The notes beneath the pieces are model-generated. The model did no database searches and was not told the DNA's origin. It saw only the letters and a program-made list of their open reading frames with translations. A program made the translations under genes and the position numbers. From positions 1-49,457 of the forward strand of contig CAYYNT010000028.1 in the NCBI GenBank assembly GCA_964473155.1: a stretch of DNA of 49,457 bases, given 5' to 3'. Source of the DNA: JAJFUG01 sp964473155. Its GTDB lineage: Bacteria; Gemmatimonadota; Glassbacteria; GWA2-58-10. Positions 17,683-24,698 of the stretch are shown here, piece after piece. How positions within the stretch are numbered: position 1 is the first letter of the stretch; each line of letters opens with the position of its first letter.

Positions 17683-18144
17683 TTATTTCCATTCGAAAAC
17701 CAGGTTGGCCCTGGCGATATCATTCAACGGCGCTCCGACCTCTTCACCGCCCTCGATCTGCACCTTCACCATGCCGTCCGCCCCGACACCGCAAAGGATG
17801 CCGGTCAGGTTCCTGCGGTTCTCCAGAGGACGCTTCAGCCTGATCTTCACTTTCCGTCCGGCGAACCGTTCATAATCAGCCGGTTTCACCAGCGGACGGT
17901 CCAGCCCGGGGGAGGACACTTCCAGGACCCACGAGGCATTGAGCACACCCGAGGCATCTATCAACTGATCGACGAGACGGCTGGCACGGGCGCAGTCCTC
18001 GACATTCACCCCATCCGGCCTGTCCACGTAAAGCCTCACCGTCCGCCGCCGCGGCAGGCCGGAAACCTCCACAAGCACCAGTTCCATACCGGCAGAGGCC
18101 AGGACAGGAGAACAGATACCGGCGATCTTTTCCTCGATATCCAT
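17683..18144 (-). CDS. rimP: ribosome maturation factor RimP
   Basis: A 153-aa 30S-assembly factor. It shows GMELVLVEVSG, RRTVRLYVDRPDGVNVEDCA and the conserved LEVSSPGLDRPL, followed by the C-terminal SH3-like domain. The frame is open to 18498, but the ATG at 18144 has AGGAGG five to six bases upstream and starts at the conserved N-terminus, while the extension covers a terminator-like hairpin and a promoter. It leads the rimP-nusA-infB cluster. Confidence 0.94.
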   Translation of the reverse strand: MDIEEKIAGICSPVLASAGMELVLVEVSGLPRRRTVRLYVDRPDGVNVEDCARASRLVDQLIDASGVLNASWVLEVSSPGLDRPLVKPADYERFAGRKVKIRLKRPLENRRNLTGILCGVGADGMVKVQIEGGEEVGAPLNDIARANLVFEWK

Positions 18145-18186
18145 CGGGGCCTCCTGGGAAAACCATCCGCTTAAACAGTCCCATTC

Positions 18187-18216
18187 AAAAAGAAAGAGTG
18201 GGGTTCGCCCCACTCT
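18187..18216 (-). terminator. terminator-like hairpin with U-tract upstream of rimP
   Basis: On the minus strand AGAGTGGGG and CCCCACTCT form a perfect 9-bp stem with a CGAA loop, followed by TTCTTTTTG. It could end coaD transcription. However, a near-consensus promoter lies directly upstream (18252-18224), which would put this hairpin at the very 5' end of the rimP-nusA transcript. No U-tract is seen on the plus strand. Confidence 0.75.
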
Positions 18217-18223
18217 ATTATCA

Positions 18224-18252
18224 ATTATAACCAGTACTTGCCAAAATTGCAA
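18224..18252 (-). promoter_or_regulatory. promoter TTGCAA-N17-TATAAT for rimP-nusA
   Basis: A consensus -10 TATAAT (18229-18224) lies exactly 17 bp from TTGCAA (18252-18247), in the gap between coaD and rimP. The predicted start falls near 18217, at the foot of the hairpin described above. This is the strongest promoter match I found on the minus strand. Confidence 0.7.
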
Positions 18253-18331
18253 GGAAAAGAAGATGAAACATATTGATTTTATTGCCTGTTCGCTTTTTAG
18301 ATTTACCGCCTGCGGGAGCGAAAAGAAAAAA

Positions 18332-18823
18332 CTATCGCTGAGAATTGGGAAATCTCCCGTACAGCTTTCCTGCCACAGCCTCCGTAACCAGATCGGAGAT
18401 ATCTCCCCCCAGAGCGGCCACTTCGCGCACCAGGCTGGAACTGAGATATATATACGCCTGTTCGGGCGCCATGAACACCTCTTCAAGCTCCGGCGCAAGC
18501 TTCTTGTTCATCAGGGCCATCTGAAACTCATATTCGAAATCCGACACCGCCCGCAATCCGCGGAAAATAACCACCGCTCCGCGCTTTCTGGCATACTCCA
18601 CCAGCAATCCATCGAACAGATCGACCTCCAGGTCCAGCCTCATTTCAGCTAAAGAATCGCGGATCATTCCCTCGCGCTCCTCCGCGCTGAACGTGGTGCG
18701 CTTTGCCGGCGCCTTAGCTACGGCGATAATAAGTTTGTCCACCAGCTTAATGCCGCGGCGGATAATATCCATGTGCCCGAGAGTTATCGGGTCGAAAGTG
18801 CCCGGATAGATGCCGATCCTCAC
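18332..18823 (-). CDS. coaD: phosphopantetheine adenylyltransferase
   Basis: Fourth step of coenzyme A synthesis: ATP plus 4'-phosphopantetheine gives dephospho-CoA. The 163-aa protein is typical, with YPGTFDPITLGHMDII carrying the TxGH nucleotide-binding motif, FRGLRAVSDFEYEFQMALMN, and YLSSSLVREVAALGGD. The start is GTG at 18823, overlapping the rsmD stop by four bases (GTGA), so the two genes are coupled. The rsmD-coaD pair is common in bacteria. Confidence 0.96.
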   Translation of the reverse strand: MRIGIYPGTFDPITLGHMDIIRRGIKLVDKLIIAVAKAPAKRTTFSAEEREGMIRDSLAEMRLDLEVDLFDGLLVEYARKRGAVVIFRGLRAVSDFEYEFQMALMNKKLAPELEEVFMAPEQAYIYLSSSLVREVAALGGDISDLVTEAVAGKLYGRFPNSQR

Positions 18824-19377
18824 GGCGCCGTCCTTTCTTCAGGCTGCACGTAGATGCTGTATGCCGCTGAGCCGAAAACCCGCATCTTCAGCGGCGCCAG
18901 GCTGTCCTCCGGGCGTTGCGGCTGATCGGAAGCGCCATGTTCGAGCACAAGCACCGCTCCCGGCCGCATACCGTCGAGCCACCATTGCAGGACCAGCCGG
19001 TCCAGTCCTTTCCCATATGGCGGGTCGGCGAACACCAGGTCGAAACACTCCGCGCTCTCGCGCTCCATGAACGCCTCGGCGCCTGTCCGCACTACTCGGC
19101 ACCGGTCCCGGACATCCAGGGTTGCGATATTTTTATCGAGCGCGCTCAGGGATTCGCGGGAGCTTTCCACAAAGACAGCCTGACTCGCCCCGCGGCTGAG
19201 AGCCTCGAGACCCAGCGCGCCGCTGCCCGAAAAAAGATCGAGGACGCCGGCCCCCTGGCAGGCGTCCCCGAGCGCCGAGAACATCGACCCCTTCAACTTG
19301 TCGCCGGTGGGTCGCACCGCGCGTCCGGAGGGCGCATGCAGCCTCCGTCCGCGAAAACGCCCCGCGATTATACGCAT
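18820..19377 (-). CDS. rsmD: 16S rRNA (guanine-966-N2)-methyltransferase RsmD
   Basis: A 185-aa Rossmann-fold methyltransferase. It begins MRIIAGRFRGRRL, carries RPTGDKLKGSMFSAL and the SAM motif VLDLFSGSGALGLEALSRGA, and has the catalytic DPPYG motif (LVFADPPYGKGLD). It starts immediately after the recJ stop (TAG-ATG, no gap) and overlaps coaD, forming a recJ-rsmD-coaD unit. Confidence 0.95.
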   Translation of the reverse strand: MRIIAGRFRGRRLHAPSGRAVRPTGDKLKGSMFSALGDACQGAGVLDLFSGSGALGLEALSRGASQAVFVESSRESLSALDKNIATLDVRDRCRVVRTGAEAFMERESAECFDLVFADPPYGKGLDRLVLQWWLDGMRPGAVLVLEHGASDQPQRPEDSLAPLKMRVFGSAAYSIYVQPEERTAP

Positions 19378-21087
19378 CTATTCGTAAACCTTGATATCCT
19401 TGATGTTGGCCTGAAGGTGCCGCATGTTGTTCCAGTCGTTTTCCTCCAGGACAAAAGCCATGCTGATCTTGTCCCGCGCCGTATTGATCTCTTTCAGCTT
19501 GTCGGCCAGATGAAAGCCGATTGCGTCCAACTGACGGCCGTCATGGCGCACCCGCATCTTGAGATGGTTGTTGCCGACAATCCTCGGATAACCCACCACG
19601 GAAAGCGCGTTGGCCACCAGGACCGGCTTGGGGTTGCCCGGACCGTATGGCTGGAACATCTGCATGCAGTGCAGAAGGTCGTAGTCAGCCTGCTCCAGAC
19701 TGACTTCCAGGTCGACCATTATCTCGGGCGTCAGGTCCTCAAAGGTCAGCTTATCATGCGCCGCCCTGTCGAAAGCCTCGATGAACTCCTCCAGGTCAGG
19801 CTGCTTGAGCTGAAGCCCGGCGGCATATTTGTGCCCGCCGAAAACGTCCAGACAGTGGCTGCAGCTTTTTAACGCCTCATAAAGATGAAAATTCGCGATC
19901 GAACGGGCGGAACCCTTGCCCTCACCATCCGCGTCAAAAGTGATCAACACTGTCGGACGGTAGTATTCTTCAACGATTCTCGAGGCGACTATACCCAGCA
20001 CTCCGGGATGCCAGTTGTGAGAATGAATTACGATCGACCAGCGGTTCTCCAGGTCGACAGTATCCTCGATCATGCGGCGCGCCTCCTGCAGCGTCTGGTT
20101 GTCGACCTCGCGACGGGAGCGGTTCTCCTGGTCCAGGACCTGGGCCAGACGCATCGCCTGCCCCATATCATCAGTCAGGAACAGCTCCACGCCCCGCAGG
20201 GCGTCTCCCATCCTGCCGACCGCATTGATCCGCGGCGCCATTGAAAATACCACATCCGCGCTGCCCAGTTTCTTTTCGCTCAGTCCGGCCAGCTCGATGA
20301 GCGCCCGGATACCGGGCTTGCGCGAGGTTTTCAGCTTTTCCAGCCCCACCCTGGCGAAAATTCTGTTCTCGCCAAGCAGCGGGACAATATCGGCAATCGA
20401 GCCGACCGCAACCAGGTCCAGATGCTCGTACAACTCGTTCTCATCGTGACCCATCCTCCGGCAAAGTCCCTGGCAGAGCTTGAATCCAACCCCGATCCCG
20501 GCAAGCTCCTTTTCAGGATAGGTGTCTCCCGGCTGCTTTGGATTGAGGATCGCCGCTGTGTCCGGTATTTCCGGGCCGGGCTCGTGGTGGTCGGTCACGA
20601 TAACATCCATGCCCTTGCTCTTGGCGTATTCGATGGCTTCCACCGCGGTGATCCCGCAGTCGACAGTCACCAGCAGTGAAGCTCCCATCGCCGCCACGGC
20701 GTCGATGCCCACCTCTGTTATGCCGTAGCCCTCGATCATGCGGTTGGGGATATAGTAGCCCACGGAACCGCCGAGCTGACGGAGATAGCGCACCATCAGG
20801 GAGATGGATGTGATGCCGTCGACATCGTAATCCCCGTACACGACAATCTTCTCGTGCCTTTCGAGACCTCTGGCAAGGCGCTCCACGGCCGCCTCCATAC
20901 CTAACATCAGGTATGGATCGTACAGGTCGTTCAAATTTGGCTGAAGGAAACGCTCGATATCTGCCGCACTGTGAAATCCACGGTTGGAGAGGATCCGGGC
21001 GACCAGGGGATGGAGACCGAACCGGCTGTCTATCTCAGCCTGCGGAATAACATCCTGGATTGTCGGGCTGACCCAGCGGTACTTCAT
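19378..21087 (-). CDS. recJ: single-stranded-DNA-specific exonuclease RecJ
   Basis: 5'-3' ssDNA exonuclease of recombination and mismatch repair (DHH superfamily). The 569-aa protein has the DHH-type motifs YGDYDVDGITS (motif I), VTVDCGITA, VTDHHEPGPEIP with the Asp-His-His triad, and NPKQPGD, followed by the DHHA1 region with GGHKYAAGL. A GTG at 21096 would add three residues; the ATG at 21087 is preferred because AGGGTG lies six bases before it. It directly abuts rsmD and lies downstream of rnpB. Confidence 0.95.
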   Translation of the reverse strand: MKYRWVSPTIQDVIPQAEIDSRFGLHPLVARILSNRGFHSAADIERFLQPNLNDLYDPYLMLGMEAAVERLARGLERHEKIVVYGDYDVDGITSISLMVRYLRQLGGSVGYYIPNRMIEGYGITEVGIDAVAAMGASLLVTVDCGITAVEAIEYAKSKGMDVIVTDHHEPGPEIPDTAAILNPKQPGDTYPEKELAGIGVGFKLCQGLCRRMGHDENELYEHLDLVAVGSIADIVPLLGENRIFARVGLEKLKTSRKPGIRALIELAGLSEKKLGSADVVFSMAPRINAVGRMGDALRGVELFLTDDMGQAMRLAQVLDQENRSRREVDNQTLQEARRMIEDTVDLENRWSIVIHSHNWHPGVLGIVASRIVEEYYRPTVLITFDADGEGKGSARSIANFHLYEALKSCSHCLDVFGGHKYAAGLQLKQPDLEEFIEAFDRAAHDKLTFEDLTPEIMVDLEVSLEQADYDLLHCMQMFQPYGPGNPKPVLVANALSVVGYPRIVGNNHLKMRVRHDGRQLDAIGFHLADKLKEINTARDKISMAFVLEENDWNNMRHLQANIKDIKVYE

Positions 21088-21133
21088 TTTTATCACCCTG
21101 GCTGAAATTTATCGGTCGTCACAAAAAAAGATC

Positions 21134-21502
21134 GGGAGCGAAGCATAAGCCGGATTCTGTACTCCGTATACATACGGAGCGACAGCCATTCATCTTGGCG
21201 CGGGATTTCTCCAGCGCTCTGTTGCAACCTACCCGGGAGTCGAACGAGACGAGCCGTCTCTCCTCCCCTATTCGGTTTTGCTCCGGATGGGGTTTGCCCT
21301 GCCCCGTCCGTCGCCGGACGGGCGGTGCGCTCTTACCGCACCATTTCACCCTTACCCCGGCCCGAGGGCGCGGGGCGGTATGTTTTCTGTTGCACTTTCC
21401 GTCAGGTCACCCTGCCTGGACGTTATCCAGCATCCTGCTCTGCGGAGTCCGGACTTTCCTCGGCGCGCGTCACAGCGCACCGTGGCTGTCCGCTTCGCTC
21501 CC
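21134..21502 (-). ncRNA. rnpB: RNase P RNA (M1-type, bacterial class A)
   Basis: Catalytic RNA that removes 5' leaders from pre-tRNAs. On the minus strand the conserved GAGGAAAGTCCGGACTC block appears near the 5' end and the conserved ACAGAATCCGGCTTAT near the 3' end. The ends pair as an 11-bp P1 helix (GGGAGCGAAGC with GCTTCGCTCCC), which defines the boundaries. A run of seven T residues (21129-21123) follows the 3' end and probably serves as the terminator. It lies 20 bp after the zinc-ribbon gene. The internal helices were not folded in full. Confidence 0.95.
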
Positions 21503-21521
21503 TTTACGCTGTCACGGGGTT

Positions 21522-22241
21522 TCAAGCCCCGTTGCCGTTTTCCTCGTAATACATTATGCGCCCGCAGTACTCGCAAGTATGGATTTCCTTGCACTTCCGG
21601 ATATCCGCCACCTGCTGGAGCGGAATGACGGCATGGCAGCCGCCGCAGCTTCCGTTTCGCAGCGCCACCACCGCATGATTTATCCGCGAGTTCATGATCC
21701 GCTCGTACAGACCGAGCACACGGGGTTTAACCCTCACCGCGATTGCCTGCCTTTTCTGAAGCCGGATCGCGATCTGCTCGTCCATTTCCCGCATCTCGGC
21801 GCTGAGACGCTCGTGCTCCTCGCGGCGTCCGTCTTCCTCGCCGGCCAATGCCGAGCGGGCCTGTTCCAGGCCCTGCCCCGCTTGCTCAATCTGCTCCATC
21901 CGGGCGATGATTTTCTCTTCCAGTTCCGCTTTTTCCCGCTTGATGGCCTCGATTTCGGTCAGCAGGGCCGAGTATTCCCGATTGGTTTTGACATTCAACA
22001 ACTGCTGCTTGTAGCGGTTGGAGCCCTCATCGAGCTGCGCCACCCGGCTTTCGGTCTCGCGTATCGCAAGACGGGCGTTCTTCAGTTGGGATTCCCTGTC
22101 GGTAAGTTCCCCACGGGCCTGTTCTATTCCCCGTTCGACCGCCTCGATTCTGGCAGGGATTGCAGCCCTTCGTCCCTTGATTTCATAGATCTCAACATCA
22201 ATTTCCTGGAGCTTCAACAGGAGTTCCAGAGATTCTTCCAT
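21522..22241 (-). CDS. coiled-coil protein with C4-type zinc ribbon (zf-RING_7/CdsZ-like)
   Basis: A 239-aa protein: a long antiparallel coiled coil (about residues 5-170, rich in Glu/Arg/Gln with the family motif SNRYKQQLLNVKTNREYSAL) followed by a zinc ribbon with CGGCHAVIP and CEYCGRIMYY as the two Cys pairs. This architecture is the widely conserved zf-RING_7 family, called CdsZ in some chlamydiae. A nucleic-acid or secretion-related role has been proposed; function here is unknown. Of two adjacent ATGs the second (22241) is better spaced from GGAGGG. The stop is 20 bp before rnpB. Confidence 0.9.
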   Translation of the reverse strand: MEESLELLLKLQEIDVEIYEIKGRRAAIPARIEAVERGIEQARGELTDRESQLKNARLAIRETESRVAQLDEGSNRYKQQLLNVKTNREYSALLTEIEAIKREKAELEEKIIARMEQIEQAGQGLEQARSALAGEEDGRREEHERLSAEMREMDEQIAIRLQKRQAIAVRVKPRVLGLYERIMNSRINHAVVALRNGSCGGCHAVIPLQQVADIRKCKEIHTCEYCGRIMYYEENGNGA

Positions 22242-22311
22242 CATTCCCTCCTGAACTTGATGAACCCCGCGCAGCCTTCCCCGCCCTGCTGAGAATCGAG
22301 CCGTCAGAAAT

Positions 22312-22345
22312 AAAAAAAGTGCACCGTCCTCGGACAGTACACTTT
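22312..22345 (-). terminator. terminator of the tRNA-Ile/tRNA-Val unit
   Basis: On the minus strand a stem of about 12-13 bp (22345-22332 with 22329-22316, with two G-U pairs) is followed by TTTTTTT. It lies about 77 bases past the tRNA-Val 3' end. Confidence 0.85.
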
Positions 22346-22421
22346 AATGTACCAGACTCCTGAAGAATATGTCTTCACGTCAGTGTATTTTAAATATTCC
22401 ATAGAACGGTTGTTTTCAATA

Positions 22422-22497
22422 TGGTGGGCGATACTGGATTTGAACCAGTGATCTTCCGGATGTGAACCGGACGCTCTAACCGCTGAGCCAATCGCCC
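22422..22497 (-). tRNA. tRNA-Val (CAC)
   Basis: The cloverleaf has acceptor GGGCGAT/ATCGCCC, discriminator A and an encoded CCA at the 3' end, anticodon stem TCCGG/CCGGA around loop TTCACAT (anticodon CAC), and T-loop TTCAAAT. It lies 12 bp downstream of the tRNA-Ile2 gene. Confidence 0.95.
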
Positions 22498-22509
22498 ATA
22501 GATTCAAAA

Positions 22510-22586
<77 letters not shown>

Positions 22587-22605
22587 CTCCCGCTAAGAGA
22601 AATTT

Positions 22606-22634
22606 AAGTTAATTGCCTTCGGCCCTCTTGTCAA
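22606..22634 (-). promoter_or_regulatory. candidate promoter of the tRNA operon, TTGACA-N17-TAACTT
   Basis: A consensus -35 TTGACA (22634-22629) with TAACTT 17 bp downstream (22611-22606), ending 20 bp before the tRNA-Ile2 5' end. The -10 is weak but the position suits a stable-RNA promoter. Confidence 0.5.
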
Positions 22635-22658
22635 CTCTCTTTTTTCATCCAGCCCGTA

Positions 22659-24326
22659 TCAGGAAAAGATCATATACCTTTTAAGGATTCCGCTCCGGCT
22701 GGGATGCCGAAGCTTGGCCAGCGCCTTGGCCTCTATCTGGCGCACCCGCTCACGGGTGATGTTGAATATTTCTCCCACCTCTTCCAGCGTGCGTGGACAA
22801 CCGTCATCAATCCCGAAACGAAGCCGGATGACCTTCTCCTCGCGGTTGGTCAGGGAGCCGAGAGCAGTGGTTATCTGGTCCCGCAGCATTGAATACGCCG
22901 CCGAGCGGGCAGGAGAGTCGAACTCGGTGTCTTCGATCAGTTCACCCAGCGAGCTGTCCTCGCCCTCTTTTATGAAATCGTTGAGCGAGACAGTTTCCTG
23001 GCTGATCTTCATGACCTCGCGCACTTTGTCCACCGGAATGCCAAGCTGTGCGCTTATCTGCTCCGGCGTAGGCTCGGCGCCGAATTCCTGCACCAGTTTC
23101 CAGGCGATACGGTTGACTTTGTTCAGCGTTTCGATCATGTGCACCGGCACCCGTATTACCCGCGCCTGGTCGGCGATGGCGCGCGTTATGGCCTGACGGA
23201 TCCACCAGGTGGCATAGGTTGAAAACTTGTAGCCTTTGTGAAAATCGAATTTCTCCGTGGCCCGCATCAGACCCTTGTTTCCCTCCTGTATCAGGTCCAG
23301 GAACTCAAGGCCGCGGTTTACATAACGCTTGGCCACAGAAATCACCAGCCTCACATTGGACTTGATCAGCATCTGCTTGGCCTCGGCGACCGCATCTCCA
23401 TATTTGGCCAGACGGCGTCCGAGCCGAAGTATCTCCCGGTGCTCCAGCCCGTAATCCCGTTCCAGACGTCCCAGGCGGGCGGCAATTTCCTGACGGTAGG
23501 CTAACAGGTCCTGTTCAGCTCCGTCGCCGAAATACCCCATCCCGGCCTTGCGCGCAAGATACTGGCGAATCTGCGCCGCAGGAAGCGGCTCGGATGACTT
23601 GCGCACCCGCACAAGAATGCGGTCGAGATATTCGATGCGGCGCAGAAGGTCCTCCACCTCGGAACAGACATCCGCGATGGAATCCACGAGCCGCTGAATC
23701 TGGCCGGAGTTTAAAGGAATACGAAGGAATGAGCGCTTGAGCGCACGACGCTCGTCAGCCACTTTCCGGTTCAGCGCGGAGCGGGCCTCGTCCCCAGCCG
23801 ACTCCAGTTCGACAAGCATCTGTTCGAGAGATCGTAACTGAGATTCAGCCCGGGAAAGCATCTTCAGCACCCGATTTTTTTCCCGGTTCCCCAGATAACT
23901 GCCTTTCCAGTCACTCAGATCTGTCTCGACAAACTCCTCAATCGAGATGTTCTCGCATTCCAGCAGTTCCTTACCCTCGATCAGGTTGCGGAAAGATTGC
24001 AGGCTTTCGAACACAGCCGCCCGTATCTTTCGCCGTCCCTGATCGATTATCTCGGCCAGGACGGTCTCGCCCTGACGGTCGAGCAGGGGGACGCGGCCCA
24101 TCTCCTGCAGATACAGCTTCACCGGGTCATCGCCGCCGACCCACTGGATTTCGCCGTCCCCGCAGAGATTCTCATGCGCCGTACGTTTCAAGCGAATTTT
24201 CCGCCTGATCTCTACTGTTTCCCTGGCTTGTCTCATTTCACCGTCCGAACGACGTGTCTCCACATTCACCTGGTTCTCATCAACGGTCGCACTGCCTCTC
24301 GGTAAACTGGATGCTCTTCGGTTCAT
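22659..24326 (-). CDS. rpoD: primary RNA polymerase sigma factor (sigma-70/RpoD)
   Basis: Promoter-recognition subunit for housekeeping genes. Region 1.2 is DPVKLYLQEMGRVPLL; a non-conserved helical segment follows; regions 2.1-2.4 include FLDLIQEGNKGLMRATEKFD and STYATWWIRQAITRAIADQ; region 3 is present; region 4.2 ends in TRERVRQIEAKALAKLRHPS. The start is uncertain. The frame opens at 24383, right on the T-tract of a terminator, so that ATG is unlikely; ATGs at 24326 (555 aa, used here) and 24236 have weak ribosome-binding sites. In every case I see no acidic region 1.1, only about 35-65 basic residues before region 1.2. It sits downstream of dnaG, the classical dnaG-rpoD order. Confidence 0.93.
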   Translation of the reverse strand: MNRRASSLPRGSATVDENQVNVETRRSDGEMRQARETVEIRRKIRLKRTAHENLCGDGEIQWVGGDDPVKLYLQEMGRVPLLDRQGETVLAEIIDQGRRKIRAAVFESLQSFRNLIEGKELLECENISIEEFVETDLSDWKGSYLGNREKNRVLKMLSRAESQLRSLEQMLVELESAGDEARSALNRKVADERRALKRSFLRIPLNSGQIQRLVDSIADVCSEVEDLLRRIEYLDRILVRVRKSSEPLPAAQIRQYLARKAGMGYFGDGAEQDLLAYRQEIAARLGRLERDYGLEHREILRLGRRLAKYGDAVAEAKQMLIKSNVRLVISVAKRYVNRGLEFLDLIQEGNKGLMRATEKFDFHKGYKFSTYATWWIRQAITRAIADQARVIRVPVHMIETLNKVNRIAWKLVQEFGAEPTPEQISAQLGIPVDKVREVMKISQETVSLNDFIKEGEDSSLGELIEDTEFDSPARSAAYSMLRDQITTALGSLTNREEKVIRLRFGIDDGCPRTLEEVGEIFNITRERVRQIEAKALAKLRHPSRSGILKRYMIFS

Positions 24327-24383
24327 CGCACACGATCCGTATGTGGATTTTGAATTGCGCGGACTGGCCGCTCCGCCGGACAT

Positions 24384-24416
24384 AAAAAAACCACGCTCAA
24401 TAAAAGACAGCGTGGT
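24384..24416 (-). terminator. intrinsic terminator in front of rpoD
   Basis: On the minus strand ACCACGCT and AGCGTGGT pair across an 11-base loop, then six T residues follow. It lies between dnaG and rpoD, 58 bases before the chosen rpoD start. I see no clear promoter between it and rpoD, so rpoD expression may need read-through. Confidence 0.75.
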
Positions 24417-24507
24417 ATAAAGCAGGAGGATATTTTTCAGTCTTTCCCGGTCTGAACGAAAATACCGGATCGATAAAAAATGGCACGGTCAAGTGGCAGA
24501 GCTGCAT
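24397..24507 (-). CDS. possible 36-aa leader peptide upstream of rpoD
   Basis: The 300-bp gap between dnaG and rpoD contains a short frame starting at an ATG with a strong GGAGAGGGG ribosome-binding site. It encodes a 36-residue peptide (starting MQLCHLTVPFF, ending in HAVFY) whose stop lies inside the upstream arm of the terminator hairpin. No homology is recognised, and the frame stays open further upstream without another good start. The arrangement recalls leader-peptide attenuators, but chance is a real alternative. Confidence 0.3.
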   Translation of the reverse strand: MQLCHLTVPFFIDPVFSFRPGKTEKYPPALYHAVFY

Positions 24508-24661
24508 GCCCCTCTCCTCAAAGATCAGGGACGGATGAACCTGCGCGCTCATCCAACAGGCGTACAGGCCATCACGGGCGACTGCGGCTGGATCGAAACG
24601 AACCGAGTTGCTGCTCATTACCGGCCAAGATAAAGCGGATTGATAGTATCTTGACTGTTTG

Positions 24662-24690
24662 AATTTAAACACCGTCCCGGAGGAAGTCAA
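24662..24690 (-). promoter_or_regulatory. candidate promoter, TTGACT-N17-TAAATT, after dnaG
   Basis: TTGACT (24690-24685) and TAAATT (24667-24662) are 17 bp apart, starting nine bases past the dnaG stop. It would give a leader of about 270 nt to the terminator at 24384-24416, either a small RNA or the rpoD leader. Confidence 0.45.
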
Positions 24691-24698
24691 CAAGCGCT

